Positions 25,054 through 33,813 of a DNA stretch of 64,000 nucleotides are shown here, one piece after another. Origin of the DNA: CAYTYZ01 sp964442385 (lineage in GTDB: Bacteria; Patescibacteriota; Microgenomatia; UBA12405). The position numbers and the translations under genes are program-made. Location of the stretch: NCBI GenBank assembly GCA_964442385.1, contig CAYTYZ010000003.1, positions 12,960 through 76,959 of the forward strand, given 5' to 3'. Below the pieces are notes generated by a model. It worked only from the letters and a program-made list of their open reading frames with translations, had not been told where the DNA came from and did no database searches. Each line of letters starts with the position of its first letter. Within the stretch, counting starts at the first letter, position 1.

Positions 25054-25058
25054 AACAT

Positions 25059-25493
25059 ATGGCACTAATAAATCCACATATTAATTTCAATGGCAATGCC
25101 CTAGAGGCTTTTGAATTTTACCGCTCCGTTTTTGGTGGTAAGTTTGCAAAAGTTATGTATCTCAAAGACTTAGCAACTCCAGAGTTTCCTGTATCAGCAG
25201 AAGACGCCAACAAGATTATGCAAATTTGCCTACCCATAGGTAAAAACATGCTAATTGGCAATGATGTCCCAAGTTTTATGGGCAAGGTAAACGAAAACGA
25301 AAATAGATCCAAAATTGCAATTAGTGTGGATAGTAAAGAGGAAGTCGACAAAATATTTTCTGGCCTATCTGCAGGTGTAACTGCCGAAATGCCTCCATCC
25401 GACAGTCCTTGGGGCACCTATTTTGCTATGTTTCGCGACAAATACGGCATCGAATGGACCATCGACTTTGACCCAAAAAGTGAAAGAGAGTAA
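25059..25493 (+). CDS. PhnB-like VOC-family protein
   Basis: A 144-residue protein of the PhnB/3-demethylubiquinone-methyltransferase-like branch of the VOC superfamily: NPHINFNGNALEAFEFYRSV at the start, PWGTYFAMFRDKYGIEWTID at the end. The ligand residues of metal VOC enzymes are only partly kept, as is usual in the PhnB branch. It starts 5 bases after the preceding gene. Function unknown. Confidence 0.87.
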   Translation: MALINPHINFNGNALEAFEFYRSVFGGKFAKVMYLKDLATPEFPVSAEDANKIMQICLPIGKNMLIGNDVPSFMGKVNENENRSKIAISVDSKEEVDKIFSGLSAGVTAEMPPSDSPWGTYFAMFRDKYGIEWTIDFDPKSERE

Positions 25494-25498
25494 TTAAT

Positions 25499-25891
25499 AT
25501 GCCACCCGCAATCCTCTCCTACAACGATAAGCAAACCCCACAAGACAGGGAAATATGCGACGTTCTAATGTACGAAATTTCGGCTGGGATGCCATCTTCT
25601 GAGGCCAAACTTTGGCACGGCCACCCTGTCTGGTTTTTAGCTGGCAACCCTATAGTTGGCTACAGTAAACAAAAGGCAGGCATAAGGCTCATGTTCTGGA
25701 GTGGTCGCGCCTTTGCAGAGCCCCTCCTAACTCCAGGGGTCGGTAGATTTCAAGATGCTTCCATTTTCTACAATCATAAAAACGAAATAAACAAACCTGC
25801 CCTCTCCCGCTGGTTAAAAAAAGGACATATTCTCCAATGGGATTATAAAAATATTGTCAAAAACAGGGGAGTATTAAATAGATTAAAATAA
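25499..25891 (+). CDS. DUF1801 (YdhG-like) protein
   Basis: A 130-residue protein of the DUF1801/YdhG fold: SSEAKLWHGHPVWFLAGNPI and GIRLMFWSGRAF match the core. Such small proteins are frequent next to VOC genes and are of unknown function. It follows the PhnB-like gene by 5 bases. A related DUF1801 gene is at 63106. Confidence 0.82.
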   Translation: MPPAILSYNDKQTPQDREICDVLMYEISAGMPSSEAKLWHGHPVWFLAGNPIVGYSKQKAGIRLMFWSGRAFAEPLLTPGVGRFQDASIFYNHKNEINKPALSRWLKKGHILQWDYKNIVKNRGVLNRLK

Positions 25892-25912
25892 TCATATTTG
25901 CTACAATTAATC

Positions 25913-26308
25913 GTGAGAATAATAGACATTATTTTAAAGATTATATTAAGTCTTATCATGGTCATACCGATTTTAGGTGCGCTTGGTATTTTTCCAGCCC
26001 CAACTCGCAACCTGTATCACCAAGACCTAGCTTTTCAATTTATCCAGATCATTATGAATTCAAAATATATTAACTACATGATGTGCTCTGTCTTTGCCAT
26101 CTCATTGTTTTCCATTTGGACAGGTCGAGTGGCCCTTGCTGCCCTACTTATTCTTCCAATCGTCTTAAATATAGTTGGCTTTCACGCTTTTCTCGATGGC
26201 GGACTCTTAACAGGCGGTGCAGTTATGGGAAACATTATGCTAGTCATCAATCTATATTTTCTTTGGCAAAATAAAAAACACTACCTCCAGCTTCTCAAGA
26301 AAAACTAA
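25913..26308 (+). CDS. DoxX-like membrane protein
   Basis: A 131-residue protein with four membrane helices (about 5-24, 42-58, 62-82 and 96-112), consistent with a DoxX/DUF-type small membrane protein; the call rests on topology. The start is GTG at 25913: the extended -10 TGCTACAAT (25899-25907) ends 5 bases before it. A TTG at 25898 would put that element inside the gene. Confidence 0.65.
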   Translation: MRIIDIILKIILSLIMVIPILGALGIFPAPTRNLYHQDLAFQFIQIIMNSKYINYMMCSVFAISLFSIWTGRVALAALLILPIVLNIVGFHAFLDGGLLTGGAVMGNIMLVINLYFLWQNKKHYLQLLKKN

Positions 26309-26312
26309 TCAA

Positions 26313-26340
26313 AGCTTACTTTAAAGCTAATTTTTCTTAA
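26313..26340 (+). terminator. Possible weak terminator
   Basis: AGCTT (26313-26317) can pair with AAGCT (26324-26328), followed by a T-rich stretch (26331-26335). The stem is only 5 bp, so this is a tentative end for the DoxX-like gene. It overlaps the operator region of the next operon. Confidence 0.3.
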
Positions 26341-26368
26341 TCTTCTCTTAATCTAGCTTGTTTACAAT
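26337..26368 (+). promoter_or_regulatory. Direct-repeat operator and -10 of cytochrome-b5/TCS operon
   Basis: Two copies of TTAATC at 26337-26342 and 26348-26353 have an 11-bp period, the geometry of OmpR/PhoB-type response-regulator boxes. The -10 TACAAT is at 26363-26368, 15 bases after the start of the second repeat, where such an activator replaces the -35. The start codon is 9 bases further. Confidence 0.65.
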
Positions 26369-26377
26369 ACCCTTAAT

Positions 26378-26980
26378 ATGAATATTAAAAAACTACTGCC
26401 CCTAGCCCTCCTTTCGCTTATCAGTTTGTATGCCTCAGGACGTTCTGTCTACAATGTCTTTGCCCGCGATGGCAAGTTGGCGGCTTTGGCGATTCTTGGT
26501 GATCCAAACCCAACACCTGTAGTGGCCCAAGTCGATGTTGTAACCACCACCACTGCAAGCCCGACATCCATTCCAAAGAATGTCTGCATCATCACACTTA
26601 GTGGCAAGCAATACAATGTTACTTCCCTGGCTGCTGGTGGCCACCCTGGACCAACCGGTAGCACCTTAAACGGAGGTAATGGCTTTTTTAAGTGTGGTAC
26701 TGACATGACAGCTGTCTACAATAGCCAACACGGCGCCAGTTTGTCCCGTATGGCCCCTTATTTAGTAAAAAACAATACCCCATCTGCTAGCCCAACCACC
26801 TCTTCGCCAACCACTAGTCCTACCTCAGTGGCGAGTACGACTCCAACAATTTCTCCCAAAAACGATGATCGCAATGACGATGGTGAAGACCACGACGACG
26901 ACGACCGCGATGACAAAAGAAATGAAGATCGCTACCTTGAGTCAGGAAGGAGAGGTAAAAGCGAAGACCATGGCAACTAG
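26378..26980 (+). CDS. Secreted cytochrome-b5-like protein
   Basis: A 200-residue protein with an N-terminal signal sequence (about 4-22). Residues about 66-130 resemble a cytochrome b5 domain: VCIITLSGKQYNVTSL, GGHPGP with H89, FKCGTDMTAVY, QHG with H118, and MAPYLV. The two histidines would be the heme ligands; C70 and C106 could form a disulfide. A Ser/Thr/Pro linker leads to an acidic tail (DDDDRDDKR). It heads an operon with a response regulator and kinase, so it may supply or sense redox outside the membrane. Heme binding is inferred. Confidence 0.75.
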   Translation: MNIKKLLPLALLSLISLYASGRSVYNVFARDGKLAALAILGDPNPTPVVAQVDVVTTTTASPTSIPKNVCIITLSGKQYNVTSLAAGGHPGPTGSTLNGGNGFFKCGTDMTAVYNSQHGASLSRMAPYLVKNNTPSASPTTSSPTTSPTSVASTTPTISPKNDDRNDDGEDHDDDDRDDKRNEDRYLESGRRGKSEDHGN

Positions 26981-26993
26981 ACTATAATACCTT

Positions 26994-27665
26994 ATGCGTA
27001 TTTTATTAGTCGAGGACGATACTACTCTAGGCCAAAACCTCAAGGAGCTTTTGCAAAGAAGCTCCTTTGCGGTTGACTGGGTCCAAGACCTAGCTTCTGC
27101 CAGCGACTATTTTGAAAGCAACGACTATGACTTGTTTATTGTTGACTGGATGCTACCCGGTAATACTTCCGGAATAGATTTAATTAAGCACATTAGGAGC
27201 CAAGCCAACTCTACCCCAGTACTTTTATTAACCGCCAGGTCCCAACTAGAAGATAAGGTCGAAGGCTTTACTTCTGGGGCCGACGATTATTTAACCAAGC
27301 CCTTTGCCATCGAAGAGCTTTTAGTCCGGGTCAAAGCTCTGATCAGGCGTCTTCCCACTTTAACGCAAAACATAATCAAGATTTCAAATCTGACTATCGA
27401 CACTAATTTAAACCAAGTTAAGCGTGCCGGTAAAGAAATTGCTCTTACCCCCAAAGAGTTCGCCCTTTTGCATTATCTTGCTCTCCATAAAAACGTAGCC
27501 CAAAATAGACTAGATATTTTATCCCATGTTTGGGACGAAAACGCCGACATGTTTTCCAACACTGTTGACGTCCATATTCGTTATTTACGCCAAAAAATTG
27601 ATTCTCAGTATAAACACAAGCTTATTCAAACCACCAAAGGCAAGGGCTATGCATTATGCGATTAA
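26994..27665 (+). CDS. OmpR-family response regulator
   Basis: A 223-residue regulator: receiver domain with acidic pocket EDD (about 8-10), phospho-acceptor Asp in FIVDWMLPG (about D52), Thr in LLLTAR and Lys in YLTKPF; then a winged-helix DNA-binding domain (about 125-222) with ALTPKEFALLHYLALH and VDVHIRYLRQKI. TATAAT (26983-26988) ends 5 bases before the ATG, so it may have its own transcript besides that of the cytochrome-like gene. Probably binds 11-bp-spaced direct repeats such as those at 26337. Confidence 0.95.
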   Translation: MRILLVEDDTTLGQNLKELLQRSSFAVDWVQDLASASDYFESNDYDLFIVDWMLPGNTSGIDLIKHIRSQANSTPVLLLTARSQLEDKVEGFTSGADDYLTKPFAIEELLVRVKALIRRLPTLTQNIIKISNLTIDTNLNQVKRAGKEIALTPKEFALLHYLALHKNVAQNRLDILSHVWDENADMFSNTVDVHIRYLRQKIDSQYKHKLIQTTKGKGYALCD

Positions 27666-29046
27666 GTTATAGAGCCAAACTTTGGCTTTCCATCAGTTTT
27701 TTTTCAACCGTCCTCACAATTTTTACCTTTTTAATTTTCGGCTTAACTTATTACTATCTTAGCGGCAGATCACTACGCTCTGGTTTTTAAGCCAAACCAA
27801 CGAACTGATTCGCAGTCATTTAATAGTTAAAGACAATCAGGTGTTTTTTCAAAAAGATAAAGAAGGCAATAGTCTATCTGCCTATTTACGTGACGAAGAT
27901 CTTTCGGCTACTATTTTCGATTCCAACCAAAGGGTTATCACCACTTATGGTATTTTTTCCGACGCATCTGTGTCCAAAGAAATCAGTCAGCTAAACAAAT
28001 TTTATACCCTGTCCTATGGTCAAAAAGATTATCTTACTTTTATTACTCCAATTAAAAAAGATGACACCACTTATGGCTATGTCCTCTTGTCCAAATCCTC
28101 CCAGCTTCAAAATGATTTCAATCGTCTGGCCCTATTTATATTACCGCCAATTATAATATTAAGTTCTCTTTTGGGTTGGTTTTTTTCTTCCAAGCTAACC
28201 ACCTTTTTGCTTTCACCCCTAGAAAATCTAATTACCCTTATCAATACTTCTGATTATCACAATCTGCTGTCTGTTCTTAATCCGAACACCTCCCCAGACC
28301 ACCTTTCTCGTCTCCAGACCTCTTACAACAGTATGGTGTCCAGACTTACCAAAGGCTACCAGGAGCAAAAACTTTTTATCAGCCGGGCTAGCCATGAATT
28401 CAAAACACCCCTGGCCAATCTTCTTTCAACTGTAGAACTTTTAGAACTAGACATCCAAGATAAAAAATTATCAAATCTTACCCCACGACTTACTCAAATA
28501 AAAAAAATTCTTCATACCCAATCTCGGCAAGTAGATGACCTACTCAATATTAGCAATCTGTCTTATTCCAACATAGATTACGAAGCCATCTCTATCTATG
28601 ATTTTTTTCAAAGCCTAATCAATCAATTCCAAAAAGACATCGCTGAAAAATCACTGATTGTAAACAACCAAACCAATCCAGAAGTTACTATATTTTTCCC
28701 AAAAAAGTACCTTCTATTAATTTTTCAGAATCTTGTCAGTAACGCTATAAAATACAATAAGCCAAATGGATCAATTAATTTGTTGGCGAGTAAAACAGGG
28801 GATACCTTTTCCCTGTCTATTACTGACACGGGCCATGGTATCAACTCTGACGATTTAGCACATATCTTTGACCCCTTCTTTCGCTCAAGTGCTACGTCCA
28901 GGTCAGTGACAGGTTCTGGTATTGGTTTAAACCTGGTCAAACAAATTTGCGACCAGTATGGCTTGGTGATTTCAGCCACCTCCCAACCAGATATTTACAC
29001 AACCATCACCATTTCAGGTTTTAAATCACCAGATACTTCGATATAA
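27657..29046 (+). pseudogene. Sensor histidine kinase with two frameshifts
   Basis: Partner kinase of the regulator at 26994, overlapping it by 9 bases at ATG 27657. Frame is lost twice near the N-terminus: adding one T to the run at 27721-27724 and one T to the run at 27784-27788 restores one continuous protein of about 463 residues. It would have a first membrane helix, a sensor loop, a second helix (near 28140-28200), and a kinase core with H box SHEFKTPLANLL, N box NLVSNAIKYN and G boxes DTGHGI and GSGIGLNL. The large downstream part is intact. Either sequence errors or a disabled kinase. Confidence 0.8.
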
Positions 29047-29052
29047 TTTTTT

Positions 29053-29475
29053 ATGGATAACCCCAAAGAGCATTTAAAAAATATTCAAAAAGTTTTACCT
29101 CTCGTAGTTACTAAATTAAACAATCTCAATCTTCACTGGGTCCTTAGCGCTAGTGGTTCTCTTTTGGTTCATGGCCTGGACTTTGTTCCCTGGGACCTTG
29201 ATTTTTTTACCACCCCCCAGGGGGTCTTACTTGCCTACGATCAGTTTAAACAGTATGCCACTTCTACTCCTCACTATTTCGATACAGTCAATAAAAAATA
29301 CATCGAGTTTCAAATGAAAATTTATGACGTAGAAGTAGAAGTTTGTGAAATCGAATATGTAAATGAAATTCAAATCGTAAATTACCAAGGCATAGATATT
29401 CCGGTATATCCTCTTGAGTGGGAGCTTAACGCCTACAACTCTCGCCATCCAGACCACCCTGTATCTAAAAACTAG
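29053..29475 (+). CDS. Nucleotidyltransferase-fold protein
   Basis: A 140-residue protein with GSLLVHGLDFVPWDLDFF, resembling the G-S..., D-x-D core of small nucleotidyltransferases (MNT-like or AbiEii-like). The two acidic residues of the D-x-D pair would hold Mg2+. Length fits a minimal domain. No toxin or antitoxin partner is seen next to it. TATAAT (29042-29047) ends 5 bases before the ATG and overlaps the stop of the kinase gene. Confidence 0.68.
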   Translation: MDNPKEHLKNIQKVLPLVVTKLNNLNLHWVLSASGSLLVHGLDFVPWDLDFFTTPQGVLLAYDQFKQYATSTPHYFDTVNKKYIEFQMKIYDVEVEVCEIEYVNEIQIVNYQGIDIPVYPLEWELNAYNSRHPDHPVSKN

Positions 29476-29491
29476 TGGTATCTTTATTTAT

Positions 29492-30556
29492 ATGACTGAC
29501 CCAATTCAACCAACTAATCCAGTCCCGCCTTCGCAAACCCATACTCCAACACTTTTCTTTCTTTTGATTGCAATTTCAATTCTTGCGTCTCTTATTGTTG
29601 GTATTCAAATTGGCAAAAACCAATTTACCAGCCAGCAGTCTGCCGTTTTGATTCCAACTACTTATCCAACCCCACAACCTGTAGTGCCAACCTCCGATCC
29701 TACTCCAACCCTTCAAATAGAAAAATATGATCCGCAAAAAATTGTTGAAAATATAAAAAAAGCCATGAATTTAAACAAAAATATACCAGTTAATCAGGTC
29801 AACTTTAGTTGGCTAGACGATCTTTCAAAAAATGGTACTGTTGAATGCGCCGACAACTTTAAACAGCTTGCTGGCTATGGTTTTACAGTAAATAATTTAA
29901 CAAATTATAAAGGTCCAGTATCTATTGACCGTTACTATCCAGGTTCTCAGGAATCTGGGTGCAACAATGCCGTTGCTACAATAAAGGGCCGAAATGGCTA
30001 TATCATTGGCAATGTAGTTTGTGTTTGGTCGGGTGAAGCAAAGACGCTAGATGGTCCAGCTACAGTCTCGTTTGTCTGTGGCAATAATCTTGCCTTGCAA
30101 ACTCAAAATACCAGTACTCCCGATCCGATTATTGCTTTAAATAATTACTCCAATAAAGTACACAATGTAAGTTTCAAATACCCCCAAACTTGGAAGCTTG
30201 ATAGTAAAAACGACCAAGAGCCAATAAACGCTGGCCTTACTTTAACCAAAGGAGAGGCAAAAATTACAATCTTTCTCAACATGGACGGAATAGGTGGTGG
30301 AGGTCAGTCCTACAAGGGAACTGAATTAATTTTAGATGGGAACAAAGTCTTCTTATTCAAAGAGAGTGTCACCAGATCATCGCAAGAAATCTTGGGAGTC
30401 ACCTCAACACTAGTAAACTCCCTAGGGGTGTTTGAAATAAAAGACAAAACTTATTCCATTCGGCTATCGTACCCAAGCACTGTCGATGCCTCAACAGGGT
30501 CAAATCTGGAAAAAGAATTCCAACAAATGCTTTCAACCTTTAAATTTAGCCCGTAA
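29492..30556 (+). CDS. Membrane-anchored protein with PsbP-like domain
   Basis: A 354-residue protein: polar N-terminus, one membrane helix (about 22-41), a Pro/Thr linker with repeated PTPQP/PTSDPT, a type IV pilin-like or beta-rich middle, and a C-terminal PsbP/MOG1-like domain (YSNKVHNVSFKYPQTWKLDS to the end). Such domains occur in many surface proteins of unknown job. The start is ATG 29492; the open frame upstream to 29414 overlaps the preceding gene and is not needed. Confidence 0.7.
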   Translation: MTDPIQPTNPVPPSQTHTPTLFFLLIAISILASLIVGIQIGKNQFTSQQSAVLIPTTYPTPQPVVPTSDPTPTLQIEKYDPQKIVENIKKAMNLNKNIPVNQVNFSWLDDLSKNGTVECADNFKQLAGYGFTVNNLTNYKGPVSIDRYYPGSQESGCNNAVATIKGRNGYIIGNVVCVWSGEAKTLDGPATVSFVCGNNLALQTQNTSTPDPIIALNNYSNKVHNVSFKYPQTWKLDSKNDQEPINAGLTLTKGEAKITIFLNMDGIGGGGQSYKGTELILDGNKVFLFKESVTRSSQEILGVTSTLVNSLGVFEIKDKTYSIRLSYPSTVDASTGSNLEKEFQQMLSTFKFSP

Positions 30557-30591
30557 CAGATAAGTAATAGTCTAACTTGGTATAATCCATT

Positions 30592-31143
30592 ATGCCGAAA
30601 TTTAGCCAAACTTTCACTTCCAAGCATGGGGTTGATTATATCGTTTCTTCTTGTGACGACTATATTTTCGACCCCAAAGATTTCTATAATTTAATTAAAA
30701 TTTTTCTCGATCCGCCGGTCTACGAGTACATCACCAAAGGGGTACTAAAAAAGTACTATCCCAAGACTCCGTTTGTGGAGCTACTGGCCTCCGATTTCCT
30801 TCGTGATAATGCCAAACTTTGGAAAGAAAAAAAAGAATACCGTTTTTTTATTCGCCGAAAAAATGATGGACTATTAGTTGGCATTATTGGCTTTAATTTA
30901 CCTAAAAAAGATTATCCCGAGCGTTGGATCTATAAACTTTCTACCGAGCCGAGCTTTATGTTTACCTGCATACCATTCTGTCTTAATTTTATTGCCAAAC
31001 TAGGCCATCGTCGCACTTTTGGTTTGGTCAATGTCGCCAACGAACAGATGAACAAGCTTTCCATATCCCTGGGCTATCAAAAAATAAAAAAAGTTAGGCA
31101 ACAGGGGAACCTGCATACCAGATATGAAATTAATTGGACTTAG
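30592..31143 (+). CDS. GNAT-family N-acetyltransferase-like protein
   Basis: A 183-residue protein. RFFIRRKNDGLLVGIIGFNL and NVANEQMNKLSISLGYQKIK match the acetyl-CoA binding and C-terminal N-x2-S-x2-L-x-x-x-G-F/Y features of RimJ/RimL-type GNATs. TATAAT (30581-30586) with an upstream TG ends 5 bases before the ATG. Its 3' end overlaps the next gene's long start by 20 bases. Acceptor unknown. Confidence 0.8.
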   Translation: MPKFSQTFTSKHGVDYIVSSCDDYIFDPKDFYNLIKIFLDPPVYEYITKGVLKKYYPKTPFVELLASDFLRDNAKLWKEKKEYRFFIRRKNDGLLVGIIGFNLPKKDYPERWIYKLSTEPSFMFTCIPFCLNFIAKLGHRRTFGLVNVANEQMNKLSISLGYQKIKKVRQQGNLHTRYEINWT

Positions 31144-32065
31144 CCTTTTTACTTTATTATTAGTTTTCGCTTATAAATTAGGTTCCCAACCTTTAAAAAC
31201 TATGCCACTTACAAACACCGACCACTCCACCTTTCCTCTCCGTGTCCAGGCCTCCACACTGGTCGTACATTCCGTAGCCGCCCTGCGTGATTTTTATACC
31301 GCCGGACTTGGTTTTGATATTCTATATGAAGACAGATCTAACCTAGCTTTAGGCAAAAACGATAAAATTATTTTATACCTACAAGAAGACCCCAAGGCTA
31401 TTATTCCTCCCTCATCTTCTGTGGGTCTTTATCATAATGCCTTTGTCTACCAAGACGGTGCTTACCTAGCCGAGCGTCTAGCCTATTTACAAAAAAATTA
31501 CGCCTCTCTGTTTGAAGGTAGTGCTAACCACACTGTCAGCCTGGCTTTTTATCTTCATGACCCAGAAGGTAACGGCATCGAGCTATATTGGGACACCCCA
31601 GACTCTACTTGGACCAAGGATTCTGCCGGCGAAGTTGAAATGGGTACCACTTATCTTGATCCCCAAGAATTTATCAATAAATACAGCGGAGCTATACAAA
31701 GTAAAAATATCTACCTCGGCCATATTCATTTAAAAGTTAGTGATATCAAGCTGGCCAAATCATTTTACGTAGACACTCTGGGCCTGACTATCAAAAAACA
31801 AACCCCTGACGCTTTGTTTTTAGCCAGTGGTGGTTATCACCACCATATTGGAGTTAATGTTTGGCAGTCAGCTGGCTCTCCTAAAAAGACACCCGGTACT
31901 ACCGGCCTGGTCGAATATATTCTTCATGCCAGTCCCGAGGCCTTTGCCAGAATTGAAGCCAATCTTCCCAAGGCCAAGCCCAACTATATGCAAGATGATA
32001 AACCCGGGGTTACCATCCTTACTGATCCTTGGGGTGTTCAAGTCAAAATAGTCCAAAGTAACTAA
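31124..32065 (+). CDS. Two-module VOC (CatE-like) enzyme with hydrophobic N-terminus
   Basis: A 313-residue protein with two glyoxalase/VOC modules (about 42-165 and 190-310). Metal ligands of extradiol-type VOC enzymes are seen: LVVHSV, NGIELYWD in module one, and IYLGHIHLKV in module two. It matches CatE-like proteins. From ATG 31124 the protein begins with a hydrophobic stretch (LIGLSLFTLLLVFAYKLG), like a signal anchor, unusual for this family; the ATG at 31202 would give a normal cytoplasmic enzyme. Which start is used is open. Confidence 0.85.
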   Translation: MKLIGLSLFTLLLVFAYKLGSQPLKTMPLTNTDHSTFPLRVQASTLVVHSVAALRDFYTAGLGFDILYEDRSNLALGKNDKIILYLQEDPKAIIPPSSSVGLYHNAFVYQDGAYLAERLAYLQKNYASLFEGSANHTVSLAFYLHDPEGNGIELYWDTPDSTWTKDSAGEVEMGTTYLDPQEFINKYSGAIQSKNIYLGHIHLKVSDIKLAKSFYVDTLGLTIKKQTPDALFLASGGYHHHIGVNVWQSAGSPKKTPGTTGLVEYILHASPEAFARIEANLPKAKPNYMQDDKPGVTILTDPWGVQVKIVQSN

Positions 32066-32084
32066 TCTTCTGTCATAATTACTT

Positions 32085-33314
32085 ATGTCAACTGAATTTT
32101 CTTTTTCAACTCCTTTGAAATTATTTTTACTTTTTTTATCCCTGTGCCTAATATCTTTTTTACCTATATTGGGCTTTTATCTTGGAACAAATTTTAAACA
32201 AAAAACGGTCGTCCAGGAGCCAGCAAAACCAACCGAAATCGAGGATTCAAAAAAGCCAGAAAACACTAGTACATGGTCCATGCCTGTTTCCACAGAGCAA
32301 GGGATACCTATTGTTAAAAATGAAAAGCTTTATGTCTATCATCTGAATTCAAAAACTTCCCAAGACACGGGATACATAACTTCTTCTGGAAGTGGTACTC
32401 TGGGGCAGGGAGGGGATAGGCCGATTTTGTCTCCAGACGGCAAATTTATTGCCTTTATTAACAAGCAAGACAACTCCAGACTTTATCTTTTACCTATCAG
32501 TAGCAAACAAGCTCTTAAACTTACAGACTATCCAGTTGCATATTTAACTGACTGGTCCAAAGATAGTACTAAAATACTATTTTATCTAAGCTATGACAGC
32601 CTAGCTTCCAGAAAAGACGGCCCTGGTGCGGACCTCACCGCTGTTGAAAAATTCAATCCAGCTCATCAAACGGGATTCCACACTTTTAGTATTACAGACG
32701 GAAAGGATACCAATATTTACCCCATTAGTGGCGCCCAAAACGGCTATATCTTCAATGTTTTTGGTTTTATTGACACTAGTAGGCTACTCGTAGAATACGA
32801 AATGCCGGGTTATCAGGAGACTGTCAGACACGTTCTGTTTGATACCAATACTTTTGTTGCTGACTATTTAACTTTAAGCACTCAAAAACCTGATTTTGCA
32901 ACCCAACGTTCATTCTCAGCAAACGGCACACTTTGGGCACATACTTCCGATAGTAATTCCACAGATAAAGGCGTCGATATTATGTTTTCAAATTTTCCTT
33001 CCTGGGATGGTGTTATCGTTGATTCTGCACCTTTCGCCCATATACAACGACCAATCATAAATTCAACCGGAAAATTACTTGCCTACCAAAAAAGAGGTGC
33101 CGAAGTAAAGCCAGGTATGTTTGCAGAAAAAACTATTTTTTGGGACACCTCTGCTAAAAAGAAAATATCAGAAATCAATGGCCGTCCCTTGTATTGGGTA
33201 ACGGATAACCAATTCCTGGTAGGAATAATTAATTTTCAAGATGACCAAAACGGTTTTCAGTCATACGATCTTTATGATGTAACCACAAAACTTACTGACA
33301 ATATCAATCCTTAG
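32085..33314 (+). CDS. Anchored TolB-like beta-propeller protein
   Basis: A 409-residue protein with one membrane helix (about 10-31), a linker, and WD40-like/PD40 repeats: LSPDGKFIAFINKQDNSRLY, TDWSKDSTKILFYLSYD, and a later SANGTLWAHTSD. These form a TolB-like propeller outside the membrane, of unknown function. TGTCATAAT (32071-32079) ends 5 bases before the ATG. Its TAG overlaps the TAA of the convergent gene (TTAG at 33311-33314). Confidence 0.75.
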   Translation: MSTEFSFSTPLKLFLLFLSLCLISFLPILGFYLGTNFKQKTVVQEPAKPTEIEDSKKPENTSTWSMPVSTEQGIPIVKNEKLYVYHLNSKTSQDTGYITSSGSGTLGQGGDRPILSPDGKFIAFINKQDNSRLYLLPISSKQALKLTDYPVAYLTDWSKDSTKILFYLSYDSLASRKDGPGADLTAVEKFNPAHQTGFHTFSITDGKDTNIYPISGAQNGYIFNVFGFIDTSRLLVEYEMPGYQETVRHVLFDTNTFVADYLTLSTQKPDFATQRSFSANGTLWAHTSDSNSTDKGVDIMFSNFPSWDGVIVDSAPFAHIQRPIINSTGKLLAYQKRGAEVKPGMFAEKTIFWDTSAKKKISEINGRPLYWVTDNQFLVGIINFQDDQNGFQSYDLYDVTTKLTDNINP

Positions 33315-33808
33315 TAATCTACTTTTTCCATGTCTATAAAATTGAATTTTATGCCCATTTTTTTTAACTCAGCTACCGGATCACTTATCTCTTCAACCTT
33401 TATAGGCGCAAGGGGATCTTTAGTAATTACTTCCAAGTCTCCCAGTCCTTCCATATGAAAAAAACTATCCTTATCAAATGTCATCAAATAGCCACCTTGC
33501 CCATAAAGTATTTCCAAAGACTTTTCTAGAGTATCAAGACCAAAGATATAAATTTCTTCTCGATAGTCATAAAGACTGACCCCCACTCTATATTTATAAC
33601 TATTTCCTTTAATTTGCACTATTTGTGGTTCGTAAACATAGCTCATGGCTATCCATTTGTAGGCAGTAGCATGAAATGACACCTCGTCGAATGTAATCAA
33701 GTCTTTTCCATCCAACCCCACCTTACTTCGTTTCTGGCGTTTTGGAATGGCCATGTCAAATTTAACCATCGATCCGTGAAACACATATTTATCATCAGCC
33801 ATTTTCAT
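33311..33808 (-). CDS. Protein of unknown function, possible ADP-ribosyltransferase-like fold
   Basis: A 165-residue protein if started at ATG 33808 (two more ATG/TTG codons are near, at 33802 and 33817). FHGSMVKFDMAIPKR followed by VSFHATAYKWIAMSYV resembles the H-G-S strand and the A-T...A...Y block of RNA 2'-phosphotransferase/ADP-ribosyltransferase-fold proteins. This is a weak resemblance. It lies 5 bases after the stop of the broken glycosylase gene on the same strand, so the two probably share a transcript. Confidence 0.5.
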   Translation of the reverse strand: MKMADDKYVFHGSMVKFDMAIPKRQKRSKVGLDGKDLITFDEVSFHATAYKWIAMSYVYEPQIVQIKGNSYKYRVGVSLYDYREEIYIFGLDTLEKSLEILYGQGGYLMTFDKDSFFHMEGLGDLEVITKDPLAPIKVEEISDPVAELKKMGIKFNFIDMEKVDY

Positions 33809-33813
33809 TGTTT

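Noticed and set aside
27657..27850. Programmed ribosomal frameshifting in the histidine kinase
   Set aside because: Two shifts in the same direction would be needed within 65 bases, both at simple T runs, with no stimulatory structure seen. Missing bases or sequence errors are simpler.
29053..29475. Toxin-antitoxin pair around the nucleotidyltransferase-like gene
   Set aside because: No HEPN-type or other small partner gene overlaps or adjoins it; its neighbours are a kinase gene and a surface protein gene.
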